Below, piece after piece: positions 23,857 to 35,300 of a DNA stretch of 64,000 nucleotides; positions within the stretch are counted from its first letter, which is position 1; the number at the start of each line of letters is the position of its first letter. A program made the translations under genes and the position numbers. The stretch covers positions 130,433 to 194,432 of the forward strand of contig NMRB01000633.1 in NCBI GenBank assembly GCA_002633025.1, in the 5' to 3' direction. Under the pieces are notes generated by a model. That model did no database searches and was not told the origin of the DNA. It saw only the letters and a program-made list of their open reading frames with translations. The DNA comes from Notospermus geniculatus (taxonomy: Eukaryota > Nemertea > Pilidiophora > Heteronemertea > Lineidae).

Positions 23857-26800
23857 TCATCCAAATAACGTCTTCTTGAGTTTACCAAAAAATCCCTCAT
23901 TTTCATCAGAATGTACTGTCCCGCTGACTGGCTCCTCATGCGCATCTCCTTTCTTATCTACAAGACAGCACAGCAACCAGAAATCAACTAACAAGGATGA
24001 AAATTTCGTAAGTTCTCACTTTCTAGCTAGTTGTTGTATCTTACACCAAGAAAGAAGTGAAAAGATTTTGTCTTTCAGATATTCAACCGGCGTCCATTTA
24101 AATTTCAAGTGGAGCACAGCCAAGACTCATAATATGGGCAATAAGTAAGGTTTCTTTTCAATAAAAGCCATGACAAATGTGTACCAGGCATCACAACCAT
24201 CAACATACTGTCTGTTCTCCAGTTTGGGCTCTCCCTGTCTCTTCATGCTAATTCCATCTATTGGAAAAGGAACCGTGTAGTGTTGTCTTTAGAATTTTAA
24301 CAAGAGGAGAGAAGTTCCACAGGTGGTGTCCATGGTGTGAATTTATGGTTGCTGAGTTGTCCTGCAACATCAAATTATCCCCGAGGACTTACCAGAATCT
24401 GTGTCAGTGACTCCTGTGACTGTACCCTGAATGTCCTTTTCAGACTCAGCAAAAGCCAATAGCAGGGCTTTCTGCTTTTGGGAGAGCTTACTGGAAAAGA
24501 GGAAGGTATAGACATGAACAGAGACTGATTTTCTTCTTGATTGATAATAAGAACACCATTTCTCTCAATTTTGCAGATGTCCCCAGCTCTGCAGCATGTT
24601 AGCCTGTGTTAGTGATGCCCCTTGATGCTGTTGGACAGGCCCACATTTATTTCACTCTGTGTCATTCATGGACTTGGGAGTAGACAGATCCACTAGTGAA
24701 GTGTTTAAATGCAGAATTCAAGATCAAATTACGGCCACATTAAATCTAACATTTTCACTTACACTGGAACTTTGATCTTGATGTGTACATAGTGGTCACC
24801 ATAACCATAACTATTGACTTTACTAACACCCTTTCCTTCTAGACGAATACGAGTATGTGACTGAGTCCCTGCAGGGATCTGAAAGAATACAAGTACAACT
24901 GAAACCAACAGTGTCTGAGTAACAAAGTGGCATATTTTTTTCAAATAAAAGTTCCTTGATAGGTATAACTGTCAAATCGTATTCTCCAGACTTTATTGAC
25001 TTTTCAACAGTAGCACTTACTTGTAAAAGAATATCATCATAAATTCCTGGAATTCGTATAGTCCCACCTAACACAGCTTGAGCTAAACTAATGCCAACAT
25101 CAGAATGAACATCAGCACCTTCACGTCGAAACGTACTACTTTTGGCCACCTGGAAAATAAGAATGCACAATTTTTGAGAAAAAACATGAAAACTAGAACT
25201 GTGAAATTTGCTTAACAGCAAATTTGATGGTCACCACATTGTGCATTGCAGTTTTGGGAGTCTGGAGGAAGGGGGTGAAGAAGGTGGATGTTTGGGTCCA
25301 TGGGTGAGACAAATGGGTGTGGCTCTTTGGAGTGACACTGCAGATGGGTCGCAGAGTCAAGTATCAAAGAACGAAATTTTTTAAAGAATACAGAAGTTTA
25401 TTTTTAAAATAGAAATTGGAAAGTGCATGGTGAAGCAGGTCTCATACACGTATGTCATCAATGCCAATAAAGATGAAAATTTCAAATTACAGATAAAAAT
25501 TTCAAAACATAATATTTCTTGAAGGCAGTAGCTATCCTCGTGAATACTCTCATCTCAGGCTTAGTGAGTTAGTACTGATCTGATGTCTGATTTAAAGATG
25601 ACGACGCTTTAGGCCCGCTATGCNTCATGAGGGTCTGACCCTTACCAGCACACTCACTGCACGGGTACTTGATGTGAACTCGTGTTCCATAACAATGTTG
25701 ACAGGTCGTCTGCATGAAGTAACTTCCAGTTCGTACCGTTTGCTGGAAAAAGAAGCAGCAGAAATTTTACATCAGATATTTGTGCTGTGATGCTTCCCAA
25801 CAGGATAAGGGTAACACAGTAGACCGCCGTGTCTCTCAACAAAGGCTTAAACAGAATACTCACCATTCCTGTTCCATTACAATAAGGGCAGCGGACAGGT
25901 TTAGTGCCAGGCTCGGCACGAGACCCTTGACATTTTGGACAGGTGTCCTTTACATTAAGAGTTATATTTTTATTTACTCCTCGAGCAGCTTCTTGAAAGG
26001 TCAGATTCAAAACCACCTGAAACAAAACAATCACTATTACCAGATGTCAACACTTCCTTGTGTTAGTTAATGAGGTCTTTTAAAATATCTTCACAACTTT
26101 TAGACATCCCTTGAGAAAACTGAATCCTGCAAATCAAGTACCAACCTCTGATGCTGGGGCAAAGCCAAAATTTGACTCTGAAAAATCCTCGAAGTTCCCA
26201 CTTTGGAATCCACCTCTTCCAAACGCGCCATCGCCAAATATTTGCCTAAACAGTTCTTCAGGGTCCATCTGGGCTTTAAAACCACCAAATCCTCCTGGCC
26301 CAAAGCCTCCAGCCTGGTTGAAACCACCAGCACCTGGTCCCATGTTATTTCCTGCTGTTCCAAATGTGTCATACTGTTGTCGCTTGGTCTCATCTCCCAG
26401 TACCTGAAAATGTTTATCATTACCTTCAATGGCTTCATCATTGAAACTCACAAGATTAAATCTAGTCAAATCAAAAGAGACTAGTGCCTTCATATGAAAG
26501 AAGATTAAAGGGCAAAAGTGTGATAAGGTACCAACAAACATGTATGCTACAGGGTTGGAGCTACCATTGTCTTCTTTTAGCCAAAGTAAAGAAAAGCCTA
26601 TTGTTCAGTAGTGTGAACAATAGGGATTTTCTTTACTTTGGCTAAAAAAAGTAATGTTAGCTCCAACCCTGATGCTATGCTTCACCTCCTCCTGACGTCA
26701 ACACATAAACTTTCTCAATGACATTTTGGATACTCGATCGTACCTCATATGCCTCAGATACTTCCTGAAACTTTTTAGCAGCAGATGGATCATCTTTATT

Positions 26801-27606
26801 TACATCTGGATGGTACTTCTTAGCAAGCTAAAACACATGGGAAAAAATATCATGAACAAGGCACTTAGCCCATCACCAATTGAATTCTTTTAGTAAAGGC
26901 ATACCGGTACATGAAGGAAAATTTAGCAATGAAATACGAATGTAGATCACAGCGTAAATTCAAGGCATACCGTTAGGCCTACATGAAGGAAAATTTAGCA
27001 ATGATACGAATGTAGATCACAGCGTAAATTCAAGACAGAAAACTTAACAGTTTTCCCATTGGCTTAACGATACCTAGGCCTATAGCGGTAGCTATACTCC
27101 TATCATACGACACACACACCCGATAATAAGACTTTTTAATCTCCTTCTGATTCGCTTTCTTCGACACTCCAAGAACATCATAATAATCTTTCCTGTTTGC
27201 CTGACAGGATGAAGTTGTGTGGATCAATCGACTAGATTGTGGTGGAAAGAGGGTGCGCCATGAACCTGAAAACAACGAGAAGGTAAAAGGCAAATCGTTA
27301 TGGTAATATGGAAGGAAAGGTCATTGACATGATTGACCTCTCTTCATGTCACCTGGCTGGATGCACGCATTTGTACACATGGATGTACAGTGCATGCTGC
27401 ACACTGAATTGTGAATAAACGACATTACAAAACTGGCGATACTCACCAAATCCAAAAAGTGATGTCGACTCTGTTGGTCGTAGAATGTGGAGATATCTAT
27501 TTGATTGGCAACTGGATGACGGACATCGCACATTTATGCGTAATTCAAGGCAAGATTTGATCTGTCTTTCGCCGAATATTCGACGCATTCCCTTCACGGC
27601 AGCCAT
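23857..27606 (-). CDS. DNAJA3: DnaJ homolog subfamily A member 3 (mitochondrial Hsp40, TID1)
   Basis: Mitochondrial co-chaperone that stimulates the ATPase of mtHsp70. Ten coding exons with GT/AG borders: 27606-27447, 27265-27120, 26827-26744, 26403-26146, 26016-25864, 25742-25646, 25149-25021, 24878-24763, 24490-24393, 23957-23857. The start was chosen at the first Met of a basic, Ser/Arg-rich presequence (residues 1 to about 78). The J domain follows (KDYYDVLGV at about 79), with HPD at 108-110. Then come a Gly/Phe-rich linker ([11 protein letters not shown]) and a zinc-finger region with [24 protein letters not shown] and CSECAG. The C-terminal domain includes [12 protein letters not shown] and [17 protein letters not shown], and the acidic tail ends [12 protein letters not shown]. 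Exon 25742-25646 ends in phase 1 but the next recognised exon starts in phase 0. About 38 residues expected between them (the V-P-V-P-A-G-V-E-D-G region in vertebrates) are absent, and an N lies in that intron. Confidence 0.93.
25624..25624. other. Single undetermined base (N) in a DNAJA3 intron
   Basis: Lies 22 bases past the donor of the zinc-finger exon (25646), in the intron where one exon is missing. It probably marks a gap whose true length is unknown. Confidence 0.8.
26550..26671. mobile_element. 122-bp hairpin MITE, hAT-like ends, in a DNAJA3 intron
   Basis: CAGGGTTGGAGCTA at the left pairs with TAGCTCCAACCCTG at the right, and most of the interior also pairs (GCCAAAGTAAAGAAAA with TTTTCTTTACTTTGGC). 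ATGCTA directly flanks both ends (26544-26549 and 26672-26677) as a target duplication. CAGGG ends suggest hAT, although hAT usually duplicates 8 bp. Confidence 0.75.
26895..27034. repeat. Tandem duplication of about 70 bp in a DNAJA3 intron
   Basis: The block AAGGCATACCG through ATGAAGGAAAATTTAGCAAT and CACAGCGTAAATTCAAG occurs twice in a row with small indels. It is intronic, between coding exons 2 and 3. Confidence 0.8.
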
Positions 27607-27636
27607 GCTTTGCTCGACATGTGGGGAAACGTTTAG

Positions 27637-27966
27637 CGTGTTCGGAAAGCTTCCTCGGGGAAGCTCGGGGAAGCGGGAGAGCGTTCGGTAAGGTATTTGG
27701 CAGGCTGCCAGGGCTTCCTCGAGCCTGGCCGAAGTGAGCGACTCGCCGAGTCGCTCACTTGGGGAAACTCCCGGCATGCATTTCGGTTTTCTTTCCAAGC
27801 CGACATGCTGATTGGCTAAACGTGGAATATTTCACGCCTGCAACCCACAGTAGTACCTTTCCCCGAGGAAGGGCAAATATCGTTCGGAAATTCGCCTTCA
27901 CTGGGCATGCTCACATTCCCCGAAGCTCGGGGAAGAAATTTCCTCGGGGAAGCTTTCCGAACACGG
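27637..27966. mobile_element. 330-bp foldback element in the DNAJA3 5' region
   Basis: CGTGTTCGGAAAGCTTCC at 27637 has a perfect inverted copy ending at 27966. Words such as CTCGGGGAAGC recur in both orientations inside. The centre (27733-27761) is a near-perfect palindrome with 14-bp arms, AAGTGAGCGACTCG. It begins only 31 bases upstream of the chosen DNAJA3 start codon, so it probably forms part of the promoter or 5' UTR. I saw no target duplication. Confidence 0.7.
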
Positions 27967-28130
27967 CCGTTGGGAAATTGGGCGCTGACCACTCATGCTA
28001 CTTTGATTCTTGAACAGCAGATTTAACATCACTGGCTGCGTCAATATCAAATCTTCGTCTCTCTCTTATTTTTTGCCTTGGTAGAAATTACTGACAAAAA
28101 TATAGCAGGCAGTGAGAGGAAAAGCTAGGC

Positions 28131-28391
28131 CTACTTCACATCCCAATTTTCTTTCGCGTCTTTTATTAGTTTTTCTTTTGGACAATAGGTGGCAATTTCA
28201 GTCTTGCGCAACACATACGATCCATCACTTCTTCTTTGCGGCAGACTATCTGGTGTGGTAGGAATGGTTATCCTAGAAATAAATATCCCGATACAATGAA
28301 AATCGGCTATAAATCGTTTTGGTCGGTGGCTATCAACCTGTTGCAGGCAATAAGCAAAAAGTGCGGCCAGCTGCTGGAATTTAGGCCACAC
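28131..28391 (-). CDS. Hypothetical small ORF or terminal exon, unrecognised
   Basis: An 86-codon frame lies between DNAJA3 and HERC2. Its last 45 codons or so look protein-like (hydrophilic, ending in a Lys-rich stretch and NWDVK). They are preceded by a good acceptor on the minus strand (TTTATTTCTAG just upstream of ATAACCATTCC, near 28270). It could be the last exon of a short gene whose first exon I cannot find, because a SINE fills the sequence upstream. I recognise no domain; chance is a real alternative. Confidence 0.25.
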   Translation of the reverse strand: MWPKFQQLAALFAYCLQQVDSHRPKRFIADFHCIGIFISRITIPTTPDSLPQRRSDGSYVLRKTEIATYCPKEKLIKDAKENWDVK

Positions 28392-28439
28392 TGAGTAGCC
28401 TGGAACTCAACTAACACTTGTTTCGTGGCCAAAGTGCTA

Positions 28440-28714
28440 TCTATCTATATCTATATCATTACCGGCGTCGTAACCCTGTTGGATTTTTGCCGGAGGTATG
28501 GAGTCCACGACAGGCTACTGTCCACCTGTGTGGGGCCTTTTACTTGCCCTGGCATAGACACTCAGGTACAAGGGACCACGGCTTTTAGTCCCATCCGACG
28601 GACCCTGCATTAATGTTTCACAACTTTTTGTACATGCCTTCGCCCGGAGTCGAACCCGCGCCGACCCATTGCACAGTTTGGTAGTCGAGCGCGCTAACCA
28701 CTCAACCACCGGGC
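28440..28714 (-). repeat. tRNA-derived SINE
   Basis: On the minus strand the element starts with a tRNA-like head (28714-28642). The head has an A-box-like TGGTTGAGTGG, a B-box GGTTCGACTCC and complementary acceptor halves GCCCGG and CCGGGC. A body containing AAGGGACC, CAGTAGCCTGTCGTGGACTC and related words follows, with a CTAT-rich microsatellite tail at about 28438-28457. The body recurs at 52035-52130. Confidence 0.8.
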
Positions 28715-28847
28715 TTATAATTACGTGAACTGAAATACGGAGAGAATTTAGAGGATTTTTCCAATCGGCCACTTTGTCTCCGACGAGTCATCCCTTGTCT
28801 GGAAATGAGGAATTAGTGAACCAAAACATTACAAAACACTTCAACAT

Positions 28848-30124
28848 TTTATTTATTATCACTTAGCACTGCAACAAATCAATGGCGCAATAACTTGGTG
28901 CAAGTATGTGTACAGACATGACTGACATAAGTTATCTTTTTTTATACAGAATGTAAAACAAATTCCGGCACAACAAATTTTAATGAGAGAAACAGCCATA
29001 GCTATGAGCCAATTATCCAATTGTAAACAGGCTACTTAAAAAGAAGAAAGCATGATAAAAATCCACGGATGTCGGGGTCACACACAAGTCTCACATGAGG
29101 GCACTTTTTCCCAGAAGCAGTAGTCTGAAACATGGCAACATCGCAAATACATAATGTACATGATATGAAGCTGAATGCCAGGTCGTAAACAGCAGGATAT
29201 GATAGACATTGACATTCTGTGTACTTTAAAGCTAACACTTAGGAGTTTGAAGACCCACAGGAATTTCCCAGATGGCTCAATGTCTGTGATAAGTGCAGCT
29301 TCCACTTTTGCCTCACAAGTTTAAGACTTTCCACATCTCACTGTCAGGACAGGGCCATTCTTACAGTACAGTATAAGAACCATATAGCAACATTCAGCAA
29401 AAGGAAGCCTATTGCCCACATTCTTTACTGATAAGAAGGCACAACAGATTCGTTACTTACTAGGCCTACAACAATTCACGGAAATTCAATCATGCTGATG
29501 ATTTCTTAGACCTGACACTGGCTGGCCTCTTACCTTCATAAATAATCACTGATATAAGTAACCACTGAACATTTGATACACCGATCCATGATTACTAATA
29601 ATATCATTAGGTCACACGTGCTGACCATAAACTGAGAAAGGAAAACAAAAGCAGGTGCTCTCATGCTGACTGCTGTGTCTAGGCGAGGCATACCTTGCTC
29701 TGAAGGTACTGTACAAGTCTTCCCTTTAAAGATAATCCACTCCATATTAATAGTCGAATTTACATCCTGATACATCATTACAACACATTTCTTCATTTTA
29801 CACACATGAGCATGTGCTTGACACAACAAAGCATTATGGAGCAAGCTGACGACTATGAAAAAGTGCACCATGGATTGATCACGTCAAACTCATGGTTGGA
29901 GCCACACACACTCCACTCCCCCAGACCTCCCCCCCCCTCTGACTTCAGATGCACCATGTGAATCAATTACCGGTACATAATTTGCCCCTCAAGATGGCTG
30001 ATATTTTGGTGATGATGTCATCTGCACAAGCTCTACTTTATATGTGATAGAAGCATCTGTCCATGAAGTCTTATAGTCCCATGTTAGGAGAAAGTTTCAC
30101 GCCAGAGTCATCGAGAATCGAAGT
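28848..30124 (-). other. HERC2: Presumed HERC2 3' UTR with polyadenylation signals
   Basis: The sequence from the HERC2 stop codon (30125) down to two overlapping AATAAA signals (minus strand, 28857-28852 and 28853-28848) has no other gene, so it is most simply the 3' UTR, about 1.27 kb. ORFs within it overlap on several frames and are not convincing. Confidence 0.55.
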
Positions 30125-32315
30125 CTAGAATTCATCGGACTCATCAATTTCTCCATCAGTCGAAGACTGCAAACATGGAATGTCACTTTCACTATCCTCA
30201 GCAGTCGTATCCTCCTCGATTGGGTCACCGCTGAGAGCTATCCGAGCATAATCATCCGTGTCGATGGATTTACAGAAGTGTATGGCATACTTTAACTTCT
30301 CTCGTAGTACCTCCTTACACGAATATCGTGGCATCTTGAGCAGGAAGAAGCACGTGTAGCTCTCGGGGAGGAAGTGATCGGGCGGGTTATATTTGTCCAA
30401 TACCTGAAATAAGAGAACTTACTGTCTCATGTTCTATTTTGTACGTTGTATTGTATTGGATTTTTCGATAAGGGCTGAAGCTGAACCATTTTTGGCCCTA
30501 ATATGTATGGAAGACCCATTCAGAGTACCGTATAAACATAGCCTACCTGAAGGACAAAATCTCTTCCCCTGAAATCTGCAATGGTCCGTGGAAGTCGAGT
30601 CCGTCCCCAGACGAACCTCAAAAACAGTGATCGCTCTGAATTACTGAAATCTTCCATCACCTCCCAGAACCACTGAACTAACGATGATGACGCATCGATT
30701 CCTTTGTAGGTTGCAACAGATTTGAGGAGACTGAGCGGGATGTCAGGGCTGCCACACACCATGGTCTCCAGTTCGTAACCCGTGAAAAGGGAGAGTAGAG
30801 GAACTGGCACCACCCTTGTCATGCCCTCTCGAACCCACCGCACCTGGTCATCGAACTCGTGTAACCTGTGAAGAGATGTTTTTGTGTACATGTAGTTATT
30901 CCTGCATGCAGAACATGTAAGGATATAAAAAAATGTCCATATTTCCTAACTTCGTGTACCCCCACTAAGTAACTTGACAGAAAACATCAAATTCAGCAAA
31001 CAAGAGAGATTGGGTCATCATATTTCATATATGCTAGTCCTGTTTTTTTTAGGAATCCAGAAAACAGACGATTCAACAATAACTCAACTTACCTATAATT
31101 GAGAGCAAGTCTGATGTACTCACTCCTGTTTTCAGGGGTGATTTTGGTATATTTGGATGAGAGCTGGACTTCGTGGCTGGCAGCACTGGGGGTGCTGAAT
31201 GGCATGTCAGCTGAAGCCAGGGCTTCATCATCCATGTCCTTGATACACATCAAACCTGTGGAAACGAAATTGAAAATAAAGCATTTGTGTGAATCTAACT
31301 ACCTCCAAAGTAGTTCCTGGTTCCTGACATTAGTTAGATAGCTCCTTGAATCCCTTGCATGAGAAATTCCAAAACACAAAAGGTTAATCCAGGTTATCAC
31401 GGATCCCTTGCATGTATATTTGCGCTACGTCTGCAATGACATGAGAACTTACCTGGGACATAATCTTTGTCAACTTCAGTGAGATCACCGACACTTATTG
31501 GCATGCCAGCTAATTGCTTCCACACAGGCTCGGCAAGGTTCAAACTGAGGGGACTGCCAGTTCTGATGGCGACACCAAGCAGGATGCCTGCAAGTTCAAA
31601 TATAAGTTCATATGTATCACATTTATGATCAGTGAGAGAGTGCATACATGTCTTAAACCTCTTGAGCTGGCACTAACCCACCTACATTTACATGTAGCTT
31701 CAAACAAAGCCAACTATGAAAACAACACATACCTAGAACTTGAACCAGCACAAATAAAGCCAAACGCTACGATATTCAAAACTTCACATACCTAAGAACT
31801 TGAACATGTTCTGATGGAGCGTCCCTCTCAGAGTTGGATTCAGCAAGAAACAATCTCGATTCGCTCCAGATTCGTCTCGGCCGTTCGGCGTAACAATCAG
31901 GAGGTGCAAGGAGCCATTCTGTAGCTCATCACACATCTCGGCAATCGACTCGCTGTAACCTCCGCCACAGTCGTCAACACTTTCACCTGTCAATCAAATG
32001 GACGGAGAAATCAATTAGTAAATTTCTTATTAACGTGATTTCTGCCACTTCAGTTATAACACATAATGATAAGAACACGTCAAACTTACCAATGAACTTG
32101 ACCTTCCAGACTCGGTGCGGCAACATCAAACTATCACTACCAAACACAGACATTTTGGCACATATTTGTCCAAATACGGACTTGGTTCCATCCGGGCCAG
32201 CCAGACCTCCCTTGTGGCGTGACCGCTTCACTTGGATTCTGTTCAACTCAATCACCGGGCCATGTTGACGATCTCTGATCATTGTAGCTTGGATGACTTT
32301 CCTGAATGCTGCTTC
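30125..32315 (-). other. HERC2: HERC2 exons 66-71: HECT catalytic domain
   Basis: Exons 32315-32090, 31986-31792, 31587-31453, 31255-31093, 30865-30547 and 30403-30125 encode residues 4446-4883. This is the HECT fold that accepts ubiquitin from an E2 and passes it to substrate. The catalytic cysteine is in [17 protein letters not shown] (Cys at about 4809). Other HECT landmarks include [16 protein letters not shown] and [16 protein letters not shown]. An acidic tail follows the HECT fold, ending in [10 protein letters not shown]. Start and stop are firm. Confidence 0.95.
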
Positions 32316-35300
32316 CTGTAATGGTAATTTTTTAACATCATTTACTTCAGCTCCAGGTACAAAGAGAGACGTTTTTACATCGCAACAATGTAGATCAACA
32401 CCGATGAGACCCAGAAGATAATTTTACGTACCTTAGCAGAAGACACCAAAACTCCCCTCAACAAATCAGCCCCAGTGGGTGTATCAATCTGGAGTTTGTT
32501 GGTCATCTCATCACCGAGGTCAAACATCGGAATCGACGGACAGAACAGGTCGGAGAAATGATGCAAAAGAACTAATCTGTTGCGGAGAAGTGCTATTTCA
32601 AGGTGCTGTAGGTGATTGTACTCCATCGGTACTCGGGTTGGCACTTTACCAGCGTTGACTGGTTTGTTTGTGGACCAGGCGAGACTATGAGCAGAGCCAC
32701 AGGCAACGTGCGTGATCTTCTTCCCTAAAGGAGAAATTATTTACATAAGAACCGAACAAAAGAAAATGCTGACGAATTGATCAGTACAAGTTCACTGAAA
32801 GCTGATCCTACATACCCTGAAGGGCTGCCACAAGTCTTGGTCTCTGGATGGCATTCGTTGTTCCATCACCTAACTGGCCTTCATCGTTGTCACCCCAGGT
32901 AAACACTTCTCCTAGAAATAAACCAGAGCATCCTGTTTTATGCAATCAAATTCATCAGGCCAATTTTAATGAGACATCACGGAAGAAATTTAACACAGTC
33001 ATACACAGATGATGGGTAGCACAAGTCAAAACAATGATTTCAATGCTAGGCTTACCGGTATCTGTGCAGGCAACACAATGCAGTGACCCACAAGCTATCT
33101 GGACAACTTTCTTTCCCGCTAGGGCCGTCACCCGTCTTGGTCGTCTAACATGATCATCTGTCCCATGGCCAAGGCGGTGGTAGTCTCCCTTGCCCCAGGT
33201 GTACACAGCACCGGATTTCGTCAGGGCAACGGAAAATTGGGAGCCGCACTCAACCAGGCAAACACCCACGCCTTGAAGGGAGTCAATCTTTGATGGTACT
33301 TTGCAGCCATCGCTACCCCCTCGACCTGAAACAGTGATGACATTTATGTCAGATAAAAGTACAAACAAATCACATGCAGGTATGCTGACTTTCTTGTCAA
33401 AATTCGGGCATCAGTAACAGCTTACTTACCCAGCTTCCCATAGTCCCCATCACCCCAGGACCAGACGGTGTCGTCATCGGTCAAACAGAGTGTCTGTGCG
33501 TCTCCACTGCCACAGGCCACATCTATCACACGGTGGCCTTTAAGAGCTTCCACCTGAAAATAAACCAAAGTATTAAAGGACCACAGTATTGCTTCCCAAT
33601 CCTGCGTTACACCTACCCGCGTTAAGGGAGACCTCTATTGACGACTTGGTAAACCACGCATGCTACTACGTGCATTGTAGTGTAATCATACATTCTCCAA
33701 CACTGGGCAAAAGGCTAAACTACAGTATTGGAGAATGGTGTCGGTGGCGCCGGCTGTCGACAGAAAGTGGCAATACCGTGGTGCTTTAACTGGCTGAGTA
33801 TCCGCATCGAGTCTCCACTGAGTCACACTGGAAATTCTGATGAAACGTTATGCATAATCAACCCTGAGACTACACACACTGGAAAAGTGTAATACCCCAT
33901 CAATAACTGGTGATAATAAGGGACAATATGGACGTTCACTTACCAATTTAGGCCTTGACTGATCTTCACTATCTCCGTGCCCAAGTCTTCCATATCTGCC
34001 CTTCCCCCAAGTATACAGTTCCCCATTGGCAGTTATCGCTGCACTATGGGCACCACCGGCGGCAATATCCACTACATCCTTCCCCTGCAATACCTCTATC
34101 ACACGTGGTCGATCACATGGGCTACGATTCCCGTGGCCTAACTTCCCGTCTTCAGCCTCACCCCAGGAATAAACCTCGCCATCTGCGGACAAGGCCAGGC
34201 AATGTTTGCCTCCAGAATTGACGGCAACTTTTTTTATGAACACGTGTTGGATTGATTCCAGGAGGGTAGGTGTCGCCACCGAATCCAACCCACCAATACC
34301 TAAACGACCACCAGCTCCATATCCTGTGGCATAGATCTAAAAGAAAAAGAAGAAAGTGTGACTGACTAAGGCAGGATTTGAAGCAATGCATTCTCTCCAA
34401 CATTCACTGCAGACGGCCACAGGTTAAGTGAATGGCTGTATTTAATTACATCCTAGCCAATGACATGATCAACAAATAATTAACAATACCTTTCCATCTC
34501 CAGTCACAGCAAATAACGTCTGCTCCCCACCAGCCAGCTGTACAGGTCTCATCCCAGCCAGAGCCTCACAGCTTACAGGCAACTTGACCTTGGCACCCTC
34601 TACACCACCCAACTGTCCACGGTGGTTGTGGCCCCAACCCCAGATCTGACCACTTCCGCCCCAGGAGAGTGTCCAGTCATCTGGCTGTCTGAAATTCCAA
34701 ACAATGGAGTTGAGACTAGAAATCTGATCACATTTGATGGAGAACTTAACCATAATCCCCACCAATCATATCTCACTGGCAAGATGATACAGCATAGAGC
34801 AGAGCCAAATTTGTAAGTCCTCTTAGAAACTGACTTGAGCTTACCTGTTCAGCCAAATAAGCAGTTGCTCATCCTGCTCCTGCTTAAAGATGTCATGATT
34901 CAGATGGTCACGGTTCAGTGGCTCATTATCCGCCGATATCTCCATCACCTTCTTCATCACTTCAGCGATGAACGCTTGTGGCGGCGGTGTCCTCTTCTCC
35001 AGCGACACCGACACTCGTGCCGCCATGCAATATCGCCTAAACCACGCCCACTTGTGCGCCTCTAGGCAAGTTGGTAGGGAATCTAAGCCGAGATCACAGG
35101 CAAGAGCCACGAGTACTTTGAAGAAAGGACTGTGCATGAGATGTTTTCCACTACGAACGATCGGATCCTCGTATTCATATTGGCGCTGGAGAGCATCGGG
35201 AAGACTCTTCACGAGTGATGCCAGGGCAGTGTCATTCATAGGCTGCAAAGAAAGTGATTCTTCCTCACTAACAATTCAGGACAGTCACAGTAAATTTTTG

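Noticed and set aside
23857-27606. DNAJA3 as a pseudogene because an exon is missing
   Set aside because: Introns, splice sites, J domain, zinc fingers and tail are all intact, and the gap coincides with an N.
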